Shown here piece by piece: positions 45,384 to 55,384 of a DNA stretch of 64,000 nucleotides. The notes under the pieces are model-generated. The model was not told where the DNA came from and ran no database searches. It saw only the letters and a list, made by a program, of their open reading frames with translations. The stretch lies in the NCBI RefSeq assembly GCF_005870085.1, contig NZ_SZNM01000004.1, positions 270,362 through 334,361 on the forward strand, written 5' to 3'. Both the position numbers and the translations under genes were made by a program. Every line of letters starts with the position of its first letter. Within the stretch, counting starts at the first letter, position 1. Source of the DNA: Aquibacillus sediminis (GTDB lineage: Bacteria; Bacillota; Bacilli; Bacillales; Amphibacillaceae).

Positions 45384-48300
45384 CTATTGCACAACAAATT
45401 TCGTTTTACTGTAACCTTCTTTTGTCTTCTCTACTTGCAAGATGGCTGGAATTGCTGTTTTTAATTCTTGTACGTGAGAGATGACACCGATCATTCTGCC
45501 TGATTTTTGTAAGTCAATTAACGTATCAATCGCATTGTTTAATGATTCATCATCTAATGACCCAAATCCTTCATCAATAAACATCGTATCAATCGATACC
45601 CCGCCCTGGAAACTTTGAATCACATCTGCCATCCCAAGCGCTAGGCATAAAGAAGCATTAAATTTCTCTCCACCAGATAATGTTTTCACATCACGAGTTT
45701 GTCCTGTATAGGCATCATACACATCCAACCCTAAACCACTTTGCTTCCCTCGGCTTTCCATGCGGTCACTTCTCATTAAGTAGAATTGTCCATTGGAAAT
45801 TCGCTTTAATCGTTCGTTGGCGGCATGAATAATTTGTTCGAGATATTCAATTTGTAAATAGCGTTCAAACGATATTTTCGAGCTGTTTTGCCCTCTAATC
45901 ACATCGTATAGATCAGCAACCTGATTCCATAATTTTTCTTGTTCAATTACTTGTTGGTTTGCTTCCATGATGTTCACTTTTAATTCTGTTGCATCTTTAT
46001 GGAAGTCCTTGGATTGATTCCATTCTTTAAATGCCGACTCATATGCCCGACGGTAATGCTCCAGTTCTTCTTCTAATTTTTGGATATCTACTTGCTGATG
46101 GTCTTGTAGCGACTCTTTTAATTCTTTCACTTGTTGTTCTAACAGGGAGAGAGATTGTTTAAATTGATTAATCTCTTCTTTTAATTGTTCTCTAGTTTGT
46201 TCAGGTATTTTTGCTTGGGTATAAGCATCACTCGACTGAAAATCTGCTTTTGTTAAAGCTTCTATAAAGGCGTTTTCGGCCGCTTCTGTTTTCGATTTAG
46301 CCTCATCCACTTGTTTGTTAGCATGTTCAAAGTCTGTTTCTGCTTTGGTAAAGGTTTGTTTAGCCGCTTCCAGCTGTTTCTGTGCTGATTCCCATGCTTG
46401 GTCTAGTTTTTCTTTCTGGACGGACACTTGTTGAATTTGCTTTTCTAATTCCGATAACTGACGAACTTGTTCGGGAATTGACTCAACTTTTTCTTTATAC
46501 ACTGCTAGCTTGGATTCATAGTTAGTTTTTAACTCATTATAGTTGTGAATGATCTGCTGCATTTTAGAATCCAATTGTTCTAGTTCTTTTTCTAGTTTTT
46601 CATATGCTTGTCTTTGTTTTTCTAGGTTTTGTTTATCAGTTTTTAATTGCTCGGTTTCTTTATTTAATTCCTGACCTTGTTCTTTCAGACTTTTACGTAA
46701 TGCATCAATTCCATCGATCTCAGTAGTTATTTCTTCTATTTCTTCTTGCTTTTGTTGCACTTGTTTTTGCTGGTTTTCAAATTGTGCCATCACATTACGG
46801 TAATCTGTCTCTACTTGATCTAAATGTTTTTTTGCAGCTTGTAATTGCTCTTTCGTTGGAGAATCGTGTTGGACGTCGTTTTTATGTGGATGTTCCACAC
46901 TTCCACATACAGGGCACGCTTGTCCATCATGTAAATGGGCAGCAAGGACACTAGCTTGTCCGTTAATCCAATCATTTTCTAACGTTGCATAATCAGCTTT
47001 GGTGCGTGTAAATAATTCCTGTTTATTCTCGTATTGTTGTTTGAGCTGCTGCTGTTTATCCCTTAATTTAATAAACTCATCAATTTTACGATACTGTTCT
47101 CTCATTTCAAGTAACTGCTCTTGTTTCTCAATTAAAGTGTTCGTGGATTGTTCGAGTACTTTTATGTCACTGCTAAGTTTTTGCTTGTTTTCTTTAGCTT
47201 TTGTAACTTGTGATTCTAATGCTTTATAATCCTTTTTTTGCTGTGTCACTTGCTGATACAAATTCGCTAATTGTTGCTTTTGGTCATCGATCTCTTTTAC
47301 AACTGGTAAATATTCGGTAAGCTTATCTAACTGTTTTGCGACTTTTTCTCGTTCACTAGTTTTTGCTTGTTCGTGTTCATAGACATTTGTCGCGCGATTT
47401 AATTGATCCGTTACTTTTTCCAAATGACTTTTGGCTTGTGTCTGCTCTGTTTGTTTTTCTTTCACTGTTCGCAACCAATCTTGATAATGATTTTCATGAA
47501 CTTCTACTTGACTAGCTTTTTCTGCTAATTGTAGTGTTGATTCTTTTTCTGTAAAAATTGGGACCTGTTCTTGAAGCTGTTTTAATCTTTCTTGTTTTTG
47601 ATTTAATTGTTGGAAACGGTCATTGATTGCTTTTGCTTGATGGTAAGCCATTTGTTTCTGGTCATGAATGCGATATGCTTGGTGATAGTTTTTCTCGTCT
47701 TCTGCTATTTTGTCTTGATAGAAGGTGATTTCTTCGTCAAGACCTGTAAGCACTTGATGGACATTATAATGGTCTTCTGCAAGCACTTGAAAAAGCAGCG
47801 AGGAATCGCGTTCGGGTAAAGTAGCATTTATGCCACTAATATATTGGGATAGCTGTTGTTCCGCCTGTTTAAAGGACTCCTCTGCGACCTTCTTCTTTTC
47901 CTTCAGCTTTTCACCAATTTGCCGATACGGTTCCGTTTTAAAAATTCTTCGCAGTATCGCTTCTTTATTTTCGGTTTGAGAGGTTAATAGTTTACGAAAC
48001 TCGCCTTGTGGCAACATGACAATTTGGCTGAACTGGTCCATTGTTAAACCGATCAATTGCTCAATCTTTTGATTAATTTCCGTTACAATTTGCCGATCAA
48101 CACAAGGGATTTCTTTGTCTTCTACCTGCTCGTAAAATTCGTATTTTTCACCTGTCGGACTTTTATTTCCCTTCTTTACATGTCCAAGTTGACGCAAAAC
48201 ACGATAAAACCGTCCATTCAATTCAAAGATTAATTCTGCTGAAGTGTGCACGTCATCATCAGCAAAATCACTACGTAACATTTTGGTATCATTGCGGTCT

Positions 48301-48476
48301 TCCCCACTTGCTGATCCATATAAAGCAAAACAAATCCCATCAAAAATAGTTGTTTTACCTGCACCAGTTTTCCCTGATACTACAAATAAACGATTGTTTT
48401 TCAGGTCCTTGAAATTGATCGTTTCTGTATATTTATAAGGGCCAAACGCTGTCAGTCTTAATGAAATAGGCTTCAA
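45384..48476 (-). CDS. sbcC: DNA double-strand-break repair ATPase SbcC
   Basis: A 1030-aa Rad50/SMC-type protein. N-terminal Walker A (SGKTGAGKTTIFDGI, about 34-48), a long coiled coil, a zinc hook (ACPVCGSVEHPH, about 517-528), a second coiled coil, then TLSGGEKFNASLCLALGMAD (signature) and DTMFIDEGFGSLDDES (Walker B). It forms the SbcCD nuclease with SbcD, which opens hairpins and DNA ends. It starts at TTG 48476 behind AAAGGAG and begins 20 nt after the sbcD stop. Confidence 0.96.
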   Translation of the reverse strand: MKPISLRLTAFGPYKYTETINFKDLKNNRLFVVSGKTGAGKTTIFDGICFALYGSASGEDRNDTKMLRSDFADDDVHTSAELIFELNGRFYRVLRQLGHVKKGNKSPTGEKYEFYEQVEDKEIPCVDRQIVTEINQKIEQLIGLTMDQFSQIVMLPQGEFRKLLTSQTENKEAILRRIFKTEPYRQIGEKLKEKKKVAEESFKQAEQQLSQYISGINATLPERDSSLLFQVLAEDHYNVHQVLTGLDEEITFYQDKIAEDEKNYHQAYRIHDQKQMAYHQAKAINDRFQQLNQKQERLKQLQEQVPIFTEKESTLQLAEKASQVEVHENHYQDWLRTVKEKQTEQTQAKSHLEKVTDQLNRATNVYEHEQAKTSEREKVAKQLDKLTEYLPVVKEIDDQKQQLANLYQQVTQQKKDYKALESQVTKAKENKQKLSSDIKVLEQSTNTLIEKQEQLLEMREQYRKIDEFIKLRDKQQQLKQQYENKQELFTRTKADYATLENDWINGQASVLAAHLHDGQACPVCGSVEHPHKNDVQHDSPTKEQLQAAKKHLDQVETDYRNVMAQFENQQKQVQQKQEEIEEITTEIDGIDALRKSLKEQGQELNKETEQLKTDKQNLEKQRQAYEKLEKELEQLDSKMQQIIHNYNELKTNYESKLAVYKEKVESIPEQVRQLSELEKQIQQVSVQKEKLDQAWESAQKQLEAAKQTFTKAETDFEHANKQVDEAKSKTEAAENAFIEALTKADFQSSDAYTQAKIPEQTREQLKEEINQFKQSLSLLEQQVKELKESLQDHQQVDIQKLEEELEHYRRAYESAFKEWNQSKDFHKDATELKVNIMEANQQVIEQEKLWNQVADLYDVIRGQNSSKISFERYLQIEYLEQIIHAANERLKRISNGQFYLMRSDRMESRGKQSGLGLDVYDAYTGQTRDVKTLSGGEKFNASLCLALGMADVIQSFQGGVSIDTMFIDEGFGSLDDESLNNAIDTLIDLQKSGRMIGVISHVQELKTAIPAILQVEKTKEGYSKTKFVVQ

Positions 48477-48496
48477 TTGCCGACACTCCTTTTTTC

Positions 48497-49687
48497 TTAA
48501 TTGGATACAGATTTTTTACGTTTATCAACGGTTTGTTCATGATCATCATGAAGTAATTCTTGTAATACCTCTTTGAAAATGGATTTGGTCTCTTCTGATG
48601 CCTCTTGTCCTTTTACTTCTTTATAAAACGCTTCAAATAAAGAAAAATCATCCATTTTAGTACGTTTCGTGACATCTTCTGCTTGGCCATTTTCGATTGG
48701 TGAACGACTCAACTTCCGCTCAACATGCATGGCATTTGGATAAACAGAACGTACTTTTTCCATTGGGGAAAGGATCGGAACATCATCTAACAGGCGAACA
48801 AACACATAGTCATCATGTTTAGGGTGTGTCAGCAAATCATTCATTGTAGCTTCGACTGTCCGAATATCATGCTTCGGCACCAACGGGTGTTTTTCAATTG
48901 TAACTGCTCCCGTTTCATCTATATCCACAATGTGGAAACCTTTGTTATGACTTTCCTCTGAAATAGAATATTTTAATGGAGAACCAGAATATTGAATGGT
49001 TTCATTTAACACATAGTGTGCCTGGTGGAGGTGTCCAAGTGCGGTATAGTTAAACTTTGTAAAAAGATTTGCATCAACATGCTCCGCACCACCGATGGAT
49101 AGTGGACGCTCAGAATCACTAGTATTATCCATAGATTCACCATTCGGTGTCACAAATGCATGACCAACGAATACATGTCGACTTGAAGGATCCCATTGAC
49201 TTTTAATCTTTTCTACGATTTTGGTCATCGCGTCATTGTGTGTTTGAATTTCCTCATCATCGAGAACATGTCGAACAACACTCGGGTCTGTATACGGAAC
49301 AAGATGAAAATGAACTTCCCCATGGTGATCAGATAGTATTACTGGTTCAAACTCTTCCGGGAATTGTCCAACCATATGATAGCCATTGTATTTCATCATA
49401 TTGGTTCCAAAATTTAATCGACCTGGGCTATCATGGTTTCCGGCAACTGCTATTACTGGTGTCTTTAAATCTAGCACAATCGTTTCTAGCACCTCATCTA
49501 ATAGATTAACAGCATCTGTTGGTGGAACCCCTCTATCATATAAATCTCCCGCAATAATAACAGCATCAGGTTGTTCTTGTTTAATGGCTTCCACGAACTG
49601 GTCAAGAATGTAACGTTGATCCTCCGTCATATAGATCCCTTGAACAAGTTTTCCTAAATGCCAATCAGCTGTGTGAAATAACTTCAT
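48497..49687 (-). CDS. sbcD: Exonuclease subunit SbcD
   Basis: A 396-aa Mre11-like calcineurin-fold nuclease. The metal motifs DWHLGK, GDLYDRG, GNHDSPGRL, GHAFVT and GHLHQAH are all present. The C-terminal part is the capping domain. The start at 49687 (MKLFHTADWHLGK) fits GAGAGGAGCGGTTTA upstream; the longer frame would add 24 residues without a ribosome binding site. It is the promoter-proximal gene of sbcDC. Confidence 0.96.
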   Translation of the reverse strand: MKLFHTADWHLGKLVQGIYMTEDQRYILDQFVEAIKQEQPDAVIIAGDLYDRGVPPTDAVNLLDEVLETIVLDLKTPVIAVAGNHDSPGRLNFGTNMMKYNGYHMVGQFPEEFEPVILSDHHGEVHFHLVPYTDPSVVRHVLDDEEIQTHNDAMTKIVEKIKSQWDPSSRHVFVGHAFVTPNGESMDNTSDSERPLSIGGAEHVDANLFTKFNYTALGHLHQAHYVLNETIQYSGSPLKYSISEESHNKGFHIVDIDETGAVTIEKHPLVPKHDIRTVEATMNDLLTHPKHDDYVFVRLLDDVPILSPMEKVRSVYPNAMHVERKLSRSPIENGQAEDVTKRTKMDDFSLFEAFYKEVKGQEASEETKSIFKEVLQELLHDDHEQTVDKRKKSVSN

Positions 49688-49823
49688 TAAACCGCTCCTC
49701 TCAAGGATATAGTAAACTCTATCTTGTATTATACTAGATTTTGTCGATTTATCCTTCATGATCGAGTTAAAATCGACTAATTTTTATTAGTAATTATCAC
49801 CAACTGTCTAATTTTTTTCACAA

Positions 49824-50666
49824 TTAGCCCTCTGGCCATGTTTTATGCAACTCTGCTAATTCTCGTTGATGGGTTATTTCTTGATGATTTGGTGTTTCCA
49901 TAATCATCGGTATCTTTTTTACCATGAAGTATTCCATCAAATCCTGCCATTGTTCCTTGCTAATATGGCCATGGTGAAAAATATTCGCATGACGATCTTT
50001 CCCAGATGCTGTTGGGTATTTGGAATTGTTTAGATGGATCGCTTGTAAATGATCAAAGTAGCCTAAGGCTTCCCCATTATGTACAACTCCCTGCCAATTA
50101 TTACCATTCCACAATCCACTAGCAAATGCATGACATGTGTCAAAGCAAAAGCCGATTTTTTCAGGATAATTAGAAAGTTTCCGTACTTGAACAAGTTCCT
50201 CTAGCGTTGTTCCGATTGTACCTGGTTTACCTGCATTATTTTCAAGTAGAATTTTACAATCCCCGTTCCATTGTCCAAGAACCGTATTTAATGTCTGAAT
50301 CATGATTTGATAACTAGCAAGTGGGTCTTGTGCATCGATATGTTTGCCGAAATGAACGACAACACCGATTGATCCGCAACTATCGGAAATATGTAAGTCA
50401 TTTAGTAACGATTCCACCACTTGCTTCTTTTTCTTATCTGTTGTTGGTACAAGACTCGTCGGGTATGGAGAATGGGAAATTGAAACCAATTGCTTATCTT
50501 GACAATAGTTCTTACATTCCTTTGCATCAGATCGATCAAAATCTTTGATTGATAAACTACGTGGATTTTTTGGGAAATACTGATATGCTTTAGCCCCTAT
50601 CTTTGTTGCATATTGTGCAGCACCTAAATAGCCATCTCTTATGCTGACATGACAACCAAATTTCAT
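49824..50666 (-). CDS. nfo: Endonuclease IV-type AP endonuclease
   Basis: A 280-aa TIM-barrel protein that would cut DNA at abasic sites. The three-zinc ligands are visible in HSPY, VVVHFGKH, LLENNAG, DTCHAF, AIHLNNSK, DRHANI and METPN. The HPG-type motif of classical Nfo is HFG here, so it may be a divergent subgroup. The start at 50666 (MKFGCHVSI) follows AAAGGAGGAAGGGTTACG. It begins 16 nt after the upstream Fpg/Nei gene, so the two base-excision-repair enzymes form an operon. Confidence 0.87.
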   Translation of the reverse strand: MKFGCHVSIRDGYLGAAQYATKIGAKAYQYFPKNPRSLSIKDFDRSDAKECKNYCQDKQLVSISHSPYPTSLVPTTDKKKKQVVESLLNDLHISDSCGSIGVVVHFGKHIDAQDPLASYQIMIQTLNTVLGQWNGDCKILLENNAGKPGTIGTTLEELVQVRKLSNYPEKIGFCFDTCHAFASGLWNGNNWQGVVHNGEALGYFDHLQAIHLNNSKYPTASGKDRHANIFHHGHISKEQWQDLMEYFMVKKIPMIMETPNHQEITHQRELAELHKTWPEG

Positions 50667-50682
50667 CGTAACCCTTCCTCCT

Positions 50683-51492
50683 TTATTGTTGACAAGCAGT
50701 ACAATAAAAACATTTACGTGAGGACACTTCATCCCGGGTAATCGTCGTTCCACAGCGTGGACAGTTTTCCGCTTCACGATTATATACTTTAAAAAAGTGG
50801 TGATATCTCCCTGTTTTATGATCATTTACATATAATGGCGTATCCATATAGCCACCATGTTTTAATCCCTGTTGCAGCACATGACGAATGGAATGATAAA
50901 GCCTTACGCTTTCTTCGTTACTTAATTCATTAGTTTGCCGTGTAGGTAACAACTGAGCATCCCAACAAATTTCATCCGAATAACGATTCCCTATTCCAGC
51001 TAAAAATTGTTGATCCACCAGTGCGGCTTTCAATTTCCCTCTTTTTTCTCTAACATCACTTAAAAATGCATCAAGTGAATAATTAATATCCAATGGTTCA
51101 GACCCTAGATCTTGTAACTCTTCGTCTAACTGTTGTTGTGTTAACAGATGAAGATAGCCTAAACGTAAGCCAATAAAATAAAGATGCTCCTCCCCGAAAC
51201 TTAACCGTATCTGGATGGTGCGATCAGGTTTATCCAATCCTGCTCCATAAAACATCCACCCGCCAAGCATTAAGTGAAGTAATAATTTGTCTCCAGTATC
51301 AAGCGTGAAAACCAAATATTTGGCACGACGTTTCACTTCTACTATTTGATGGTGTTGGACTCGATTTATGAATTCATTAGTCGCCACATTGATTGATTTT
51401 TCTCTATTCACTTGTACATCTGTAATCGTTCGCTCACCAATTTTCTTCGTTAATAACCGCTTGTAATTTTCCATCTCAGGTAATTCCGGCAT
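50683..51492 (-). CDS. mutM: Fpg/Nei family DNA glycosylase
   Basis: A 269-aa protein. MPELPEMENYKRLL supplies the Pro2 nucleophile and Glu3. Lys in RRAKYLVF, a helix-two-turn-helix with LAGIGNRYSDEICW, and a C-terminal zinc finger with ENCPRCG and CTACQQ complete the family. It removes oxidised purines or pyrimidines. Divergent from the main MutM in its EME start and DRTIQIRL region, so it may be a second paralogue. The start at 51492 follows AAAGAAAGAGGTATAAAC. Confidence 0.88.
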   Translation of the reverse strand: MPELPEMENYKRLLTKKIGERTITDVQVNREKSINVATNEFINRVQHHQIVEVKRRAKYLVFTLDTGDKLLLHLMLGGWMFYGAGLDKPDRTIQIRLSFGEEHLYFIGLRLGYLHLLTQQQLDEELQDLGSEPLDINYSLDAFLSDVREKRGKLKAALVDQQFLAGIGNRYSDEICWDAQLLPTRQTNELSNEESVRLYHSIRHVLQQGLKHGGYMDTPLYVNDHKTGRYHHFFKVYNREAENCPRCGTTITRDEVSSRKCFYCTACQQ

Positions 51493-51791
51493 GTTTATAC
51501 CTCTTTCTTTTGTTAAAGTATAACTATGTGTGTCTCCTAACCTCACACTTCGTAGTTGATTAAACACCGACTTGTTGTCGATCGAGATGGATCGTATAAC
51601 GTTTAAATAAAATTCTCATTTTTGAAGAACAAACGAAACATCCCATTCCGCTAATCTAATTCACACTTACTACCACGTCGCAGTCTATATGTAAAACAAC
51701 TGAACAGACAGCAGTTTGAATCGTATGAATGATCCATTATAATAAAAATAAGTCTAGACCTATTTTTAACCAAGATGGAGGGTGTCATTCC

Positions 51792-52742
51792 GTGCAACTA
51801 GAGATACTACAAGCAAATACGATTTATCAAGTTATTACTGGGTCAACTGCCTATGGTTTAGCAACGGAAACAAGTGATGTCGATCAGAAAGCAGTTGTCC
51901 TTTTACCACCAGCATATAATCTTCAACTATCAAAACCATGGGAAACCACTACCTATCACGATCCAGATATTGAATTTCACTCCTTAAAAAAGGCCATGCA
52001 CTTGTTTCGCTCGCAAAATCCAACCATGCTTGAAACATTATTTGTGCCAGAACAGTTTATTGTCAGTCAAAACAAATACGGAAAAATTCTCAGGCAACAA
52101 CGACACTTATTTTTGTCGCAGAATTGTTACAATGCTTTTGGTGGTTATGCAAGAGACCAACTAATGCGGATAAAAAATGGCTTAGGGAAAACAACGAAAC
52201 AGGATCATTATGACCATTTACACGAAACACTTGAACGGATGAGTAGCCAACTATTACATAAGCTTGATAGCAACGATGTAAAACCTATTGAAATCACGCG
52301 TGTTTATTCTAATCCCAACCAGCAGCAAGAGGTGGATGTTGATATGAATTTTACTTCTACCCCTTTATCACAAATCAATCGATTTGTCTCTGAGTTAGCA
52401 AATACATTGAAAAGCTATAATAAAAAGAAAAAATCAATTAAACAACCGACAAATAAACTTTACAAACATGCCATGCATGTCGTTCGCCTGCTTTTGATGG
52501 GGATTGAAGTATTAGATACTGGAGAATTAACCGTTTATCGTGAAAAAGACAGAGATTTTTTATTGGCCATTCGTAACGGGAACTACACATGGGACGAAGT
52601 ATTTCAACAAACCAATGAACTTTTTATAAAATTAGAACAAGCGAAACAAACAAGTATATTACCTGAGAAAGTAAATCAAGCTAATATTAATCAACTATAT
52701 GTTGATTTGATTTCCGATTGTTACGGAATAAAGAAAGTGTAA
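51792..52742 (+). CDS. Predicted nucleotidyltransferase (COG3541-like)
   Basis: A 316-aa protein. GSTAYGLATETSDVDQKAVV (about 18-37) is the nucleotidyltransferase GS-x-D-x-D region with the metal-binding Asp pair. HSLKKAMHLFRSQNPTMLET and a C-terminal helical part follow. Members of this group (YcgL/COG3541) are common in phage and bacteria; substrate unknown. The GTG at 51792 is favoured by GGAGGGTG upstream. An alternative start at 51729 would add 21 residues. It transcribes away from the repair cluster. Confidence 0.78.
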   Translation: MQLEILQANTIYQVITGSTAYGLATETSDVDQKAVVLLPPAYNLQLSKPWETTTYHDPDIEFHSLKKAMHLFRSQNPTMLETLFVPEQFIVSQNKYGKILRQQRHLFLSQNCYNAFGGYARDQLMRIKNGLGKTTKQDHYDHLHETLERMSSQLLHKLDSNDVKPIEITRVYSNPNQQQEVDVDMNFTSTPLSQINRFVSELANTLKSYNKKKKSIKQPTNKLYKHAMHVVRLLLMGIEVLDTGELTVYREKDRDFLLAIRNGNYTWDEVFQQTNELFIKLEQAKQTSILPEKVNQANINQLYVDLISDCYGIKKV

Positions 52743-52842
52743 AAGATTAACAATTATTCTTTTCGAACCATTGCATCTACTACATTTATTTGATATAGTC
52801 TAGATATACAATTTAAACAAACTTTACTTCAATAAAACATTG

Positions 52843-53024
52843 AAGTGAGGATAGAGGAGCGAAGACCATTAGTAGGTTACAGGAGGAGAGTGAGATCCAC
52901 TGAATGTAACTGAAAGGGGGATTTGCCGAAGTGAGTAGGAACTCATTTTTCTACTTCACTGGTTCTGCATTAAATAAATGCAGGGCTGTCATATAGCATC
53001 TTGCTATATGGAGGGCTATCTCAC
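52843..53024 (+). ncRNA. Lysine riboswitch (L box)
   Basis: The conserved blocks are in order: GTGAGGATAGAGGAGCGAAG, GAAAGGGGGATTTGCCGAAG, GGTTCTGCATTAAATAAATG, CAGGGCTGTCATATAGCATC, TTGCTATATGGAGGGCTATC. This matches the L-box pattern upstream of lysC/dapA genes. P1 is formed by GTGAGGATAG with CTATCTCAC. Confidence 0.96.
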
Positions 53025-53048
53025 GCATCATAATGAAGATTACTGATG

Positions 53049-53080
53049 CAGCAACGATAGCCACGTTGCTGTTTTTTTGT
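53049..53080 (+). terminator. Riboswitch-controlled terminator of dapA
   Basis: CAGCAACG pairs with CGTTGCTG (8 bp), loop ATAGCCA, then seven T. GATAGCC in the terminator (53056-53062) is complementary to GGCTATC (53014-53020), which is also part of P1. That gives the usual lysine-dependent choice between anti-terminator and terminator. Confidence 0.9.
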
Positions 53081-53179
53081 GTTCTAACATGCTTTGTTGT
53101 GATGAGATACCCTCTATTCATATGAAAGTCCGTTAAGTTGATCGAATTTGTTTAAAACTATGGATAGAGGTGAATGGAA

Positions 53180-54070
53180 ATGAATTTTGGTAATGTATTA
53201 ACTGCGATGGTAACACCTTTTGATCAAAATGGAAATGTGGATTATGGAAGAACGGAAACGTTAATTAATCATTTGCTTACAAATGGTACGGATGGATTGG
53301 TGGTAGCTGGTACAACAGGTGAATCCCCTACCCTTTCCAAAGAAGAAAAGCTTTCGCTACTTCAGTTTGTCGTAAAGACAGTTAAAAATCGTGTTCCAGT
53401 TATTGCTGGTACAGGCTCAAATAACACGCGCGAATCGATTGAACTAACAAGACAAGCTGAAACAATTGGTGTTGATGGAATTATGTTAGTAACACCATAC
53501 TATAATAAACCTTCACAAGAAGGAATGTACCAACATTTTAAGGCAATTGCCGATTCTACAAACTTACCAGTAATGTTGTATAACATTCCTGGTCGTAGTG
53601 TAGTCGGTATGACGCCTGAAACGGTTATTCGACTTTCACAAGTGGAAAATATTGTTTCTATAAAAGAAGCAAGTGGAGATTTAGATGCCATGACAACGAT
53701 TATAAGAGAAACAGACGATTCGTTCTCTCTTTATACTGGTGATGATGGACTAACGTTACCTGTTTTATCGATTGGTGGTAAAGGTGTAGTATCTGTTGCA
53801 TCACACGTCATCGGTAACGACATGCAGGAAATGGTTCGTAGCTATTTGCGTGGGGAACCACAAGTGGCGGCAACGATCCATCAAAACGTTTTACCAATTA
53901 TGAAGGCGTTATTTATGGCACCAAATCCAACCGCAGTAAAAGAAGCGTTAAATATGACCGGGGTTCCAGTCGGTTCTGTTCGCTTACCGTTAATTCCTTT
54001 AAACAACGAAGAAAAGCAAATGTTAGAACATAGCATGAGTTTTCTTCGAACAAACTATAATGTAGGATAA
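53180..54070 (+). CDS. dapA: 4-Hydroxy-tetrahydrodipicolinate synthase DapA
   Basis: A 296-aa TIM-barrel aldolase that condenses pyruvate with aspartate semialdehyde, the first step of the DAP/lysine branch. The motifs GTTGESPTLSKEE, YYNKPSQEGMYQHF (catalytic Tyr), LYNIPGRSVVGM (Tyr/Arg region) and VSIKEASGDL (Schiff-base Lys about 161) are all present. The start at 53180 (MNFGNVL) is seven bases after AGAGGTG; the ATG at 53174 is too close. Controlled by the lysine riboswitch. Not next to other dap genes here. Confidence 0.97.
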   Translation: MNFGNVLTAMVTPFDQNGNVDYGRTETLINHLLTNGTDGLVVAGTTGESPTLSKEEKLSLLQFVVKTVKNRVPVIAGTGSNNTRESIELTRQAETIGVDGIMLVTPYYNKPSQEGMYQHFKAIADSTNLPVMLYNIPGRSVVGMTPETVIRLSQVENIVSIKEASGDLDAMTTIIRETDDSFSLYTGDDGLTLPVLSIGGKGVVSVASHVIGNDMQEMVRSYLRGEPQVAATIHQNVLPIMKALFMAPNPTAVKEALNMTGVPVGSVRLPLIPLNNEEKQMLEHSMSFLRTNYNVG

Positions 54071-54077
54071 CAAATAA

Positions 54078-54116
54078 CCAAGGCAAACCTTTTTAGGTCA
54101 TTGCCTTGGTTTTATT
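54078..54116 (+). terminator. Terminator of dapA
   Basis: CCAAGGCA / TGCCTTGG (54078-54085 with 54102-54109) with an inner ACCT / AGGT pair, then TTTTATTATT. Confidence 0.85.
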
Positions 54117-54168
54117 ATTTTTATAGTCCATAGACCAAGATTGAAATTATGTTGTACCATTATAATCA

Positions 54169-54420
54169 CTAATAAAGCTGTTCATACACTTCATTTAGTT
54201 GATATCCACGTTCATGATCCCCTGATTCATTTGCATGATGCATTTCTTTTTGTAAAATTTGCGTTAACATTTGAATGTCCTCTTGTTGTAAATCTTTAGC
54301 AAATGCCTCCTCTGATGGATACCGGTTTGCTCGAAGCTTCTGATCAATATGACGAATCGCATCATTTTCCTCTAAATAATTTGATAAAACTTCATGTAAG
54401 TAAGCTAAATTTTGATCCAC
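54169..54420 (-). CDS. csgA: SigG-dependent sporulation protein CsgA-like
   Basis: An 83-aa acidic protein. NLAYLHEVLSNYLEENDAIR, LRANRYPSEEAFAKDLQQED and ERGYQLNEVYEQLY resemble B. subtilis CsgA, a forespore SASP-like protein of about 82 residues. The start is the GTG at 54420, behind AAAGGGTGG. A good SigG promoter at 54465-54494 supports the identity independently. It is made in the forespore; its function is not well known. Confidence 0.75.
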   Translation of the reverse strand: MDQNLAYLHEVLSNYLEENDAIRHIDQKLRANRYPSEEAFAKDLQQEDIQMLTQILQKEMHHANESGDHERGYQLNEVYEQLY

Positions 54421-54464
54421 TTTTATCCACCCTTTCACTATTGTTAAAAATTAACTCATACGAA

Positions 54465-54494
54465 TAGCATGGTAGGAATAAAAGATAATATTCA
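54465..54494 (-). promoter_or_regulatory. SigG-type promoter of csgA
   Basis: On the minus strand, TGAATA (-35) and CATGCTA (-10, one mismatch to CATACTA) with 17 nt between them, about 45 nt before the start codon. Confidence 0.7.
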
Positions 54495-54511
54495 TTTGGA
54501 TCAAATAGTCA

Positions 54512-55384
54512 CTAGATTTCTCTTTCAGTTCGCAAACGTGTAATGCCATCTTTTTGTTCAATTCTCTTTTCTTTCATTAGTTTTCCTAATGCACGTTTAA
54601 ACGCACTTTTACTGATTTGGAACTGTTGCATGATTACTTCGGCATCACTTTTGTCCCCATATTGCATTTCTCCACCATTTTCTTGTAAATAATGAAGGAT
54701 TTTTTCCGCATCATCCCCCATCTTTTCTTGTTTGCGAGGTAATAAGGATATATTGATCGCGCCATCTGCTTTAACCTCAATCACACGTCCTTTTACCCAC
54801 TCGCCAAGCCTGGGTTCCTGTTTACGTTCCGAATGATGAATAAACCCACGATACCCTTCTTCTGTGATGATCACCGCACCTTCTCGATCCGTACGAATTA
54901 TTCTTCCACTAATAGATTTATTATGAAGTTCTTTAGGAGCTTGTTCAAAATTATCGTCAAAGTCATTTTCCGAAACAGGTTGTGCGATTAGTCTTCCTTT
55001 CTTGTCCGTATCCAACGCAACATATAGCTCGTCACCCTTCACGGGCCAGACAGATTCCCATAAAGGTAAATCATCGCTGGATACTAGGATTTCCTTCTGA
55101 ATACCAATATTAACAAACACACCTAAATCTTTCTTTACTTCCACGACCTCTGCCCAATCAAAGGCATCCAAACGAACGGTTGGGATCGTCATGGTAGCGA
55201 CTGTTTGACTTTTTTTGTCCTGATAAAGGAATACTTCGACCTCCGCACCCTCTTCTATCTCCTCACTTGACGCTTCATTCATATGTAAAAGCACTTCCCT
55301 TTGACCATTAGATAACACATATCCAGTCTCAATATTTCTTGCTACAGTTAATTTTTGGATAGTTCCAACTTGTAAATCGCTCAT
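54512..55384 (-). CDS. cvfB: S1-domain RNA-binding protein CvfB
   Basis: A 290-aa protein with three S1/OB-type modules (about 4-66, 70-135 and 150-214) and a winged-helix domain (about 225-285). The KGRVIEVKADGAINISLLPR segment is the third S1 unit. YitL/CvfB influences virulence gene expression in S. aureus and binds RNA. Cytosolic. Start ATG 55384 follows GAAAGAAGGGTTAAT. It is transcribed leftward with its own promoter, opposite to yqxD. Confidence 0.93.
   Translation of the reverse strand: MSDLQVGTIQKLTVARNIETGYVLSNGQREVLLHMNEASSEEIEEGAEVEVFLYQDKKSQTVATMTIPTVRLDAFDWAEVVEVKKDLGVFVNIGIQKEILVSSDDLPLWESVWPVKGDELYVALDTDKKGRLIAQPVSENDFDDNFEQAPKELHNKSISGRIIRTDREGAVIITEEGYRGFIHHSERKQEPRLGEWVKGRVIEVKADGAINISLLPRKQEKMGDDAEKILHYLQENGGEMQYGDKSDAEVIMQQFQISKSAFKRALGKLMKEKRIEQKDGITRLRTEREI

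Noticed and set aside
50667..50825. N-terminal extension of the endonuclease IV gene
   Set aside because: The extra codons overlap the upstream glycosylase gene and lack a ribosome binding site; the start at 50666 has an ideal one.
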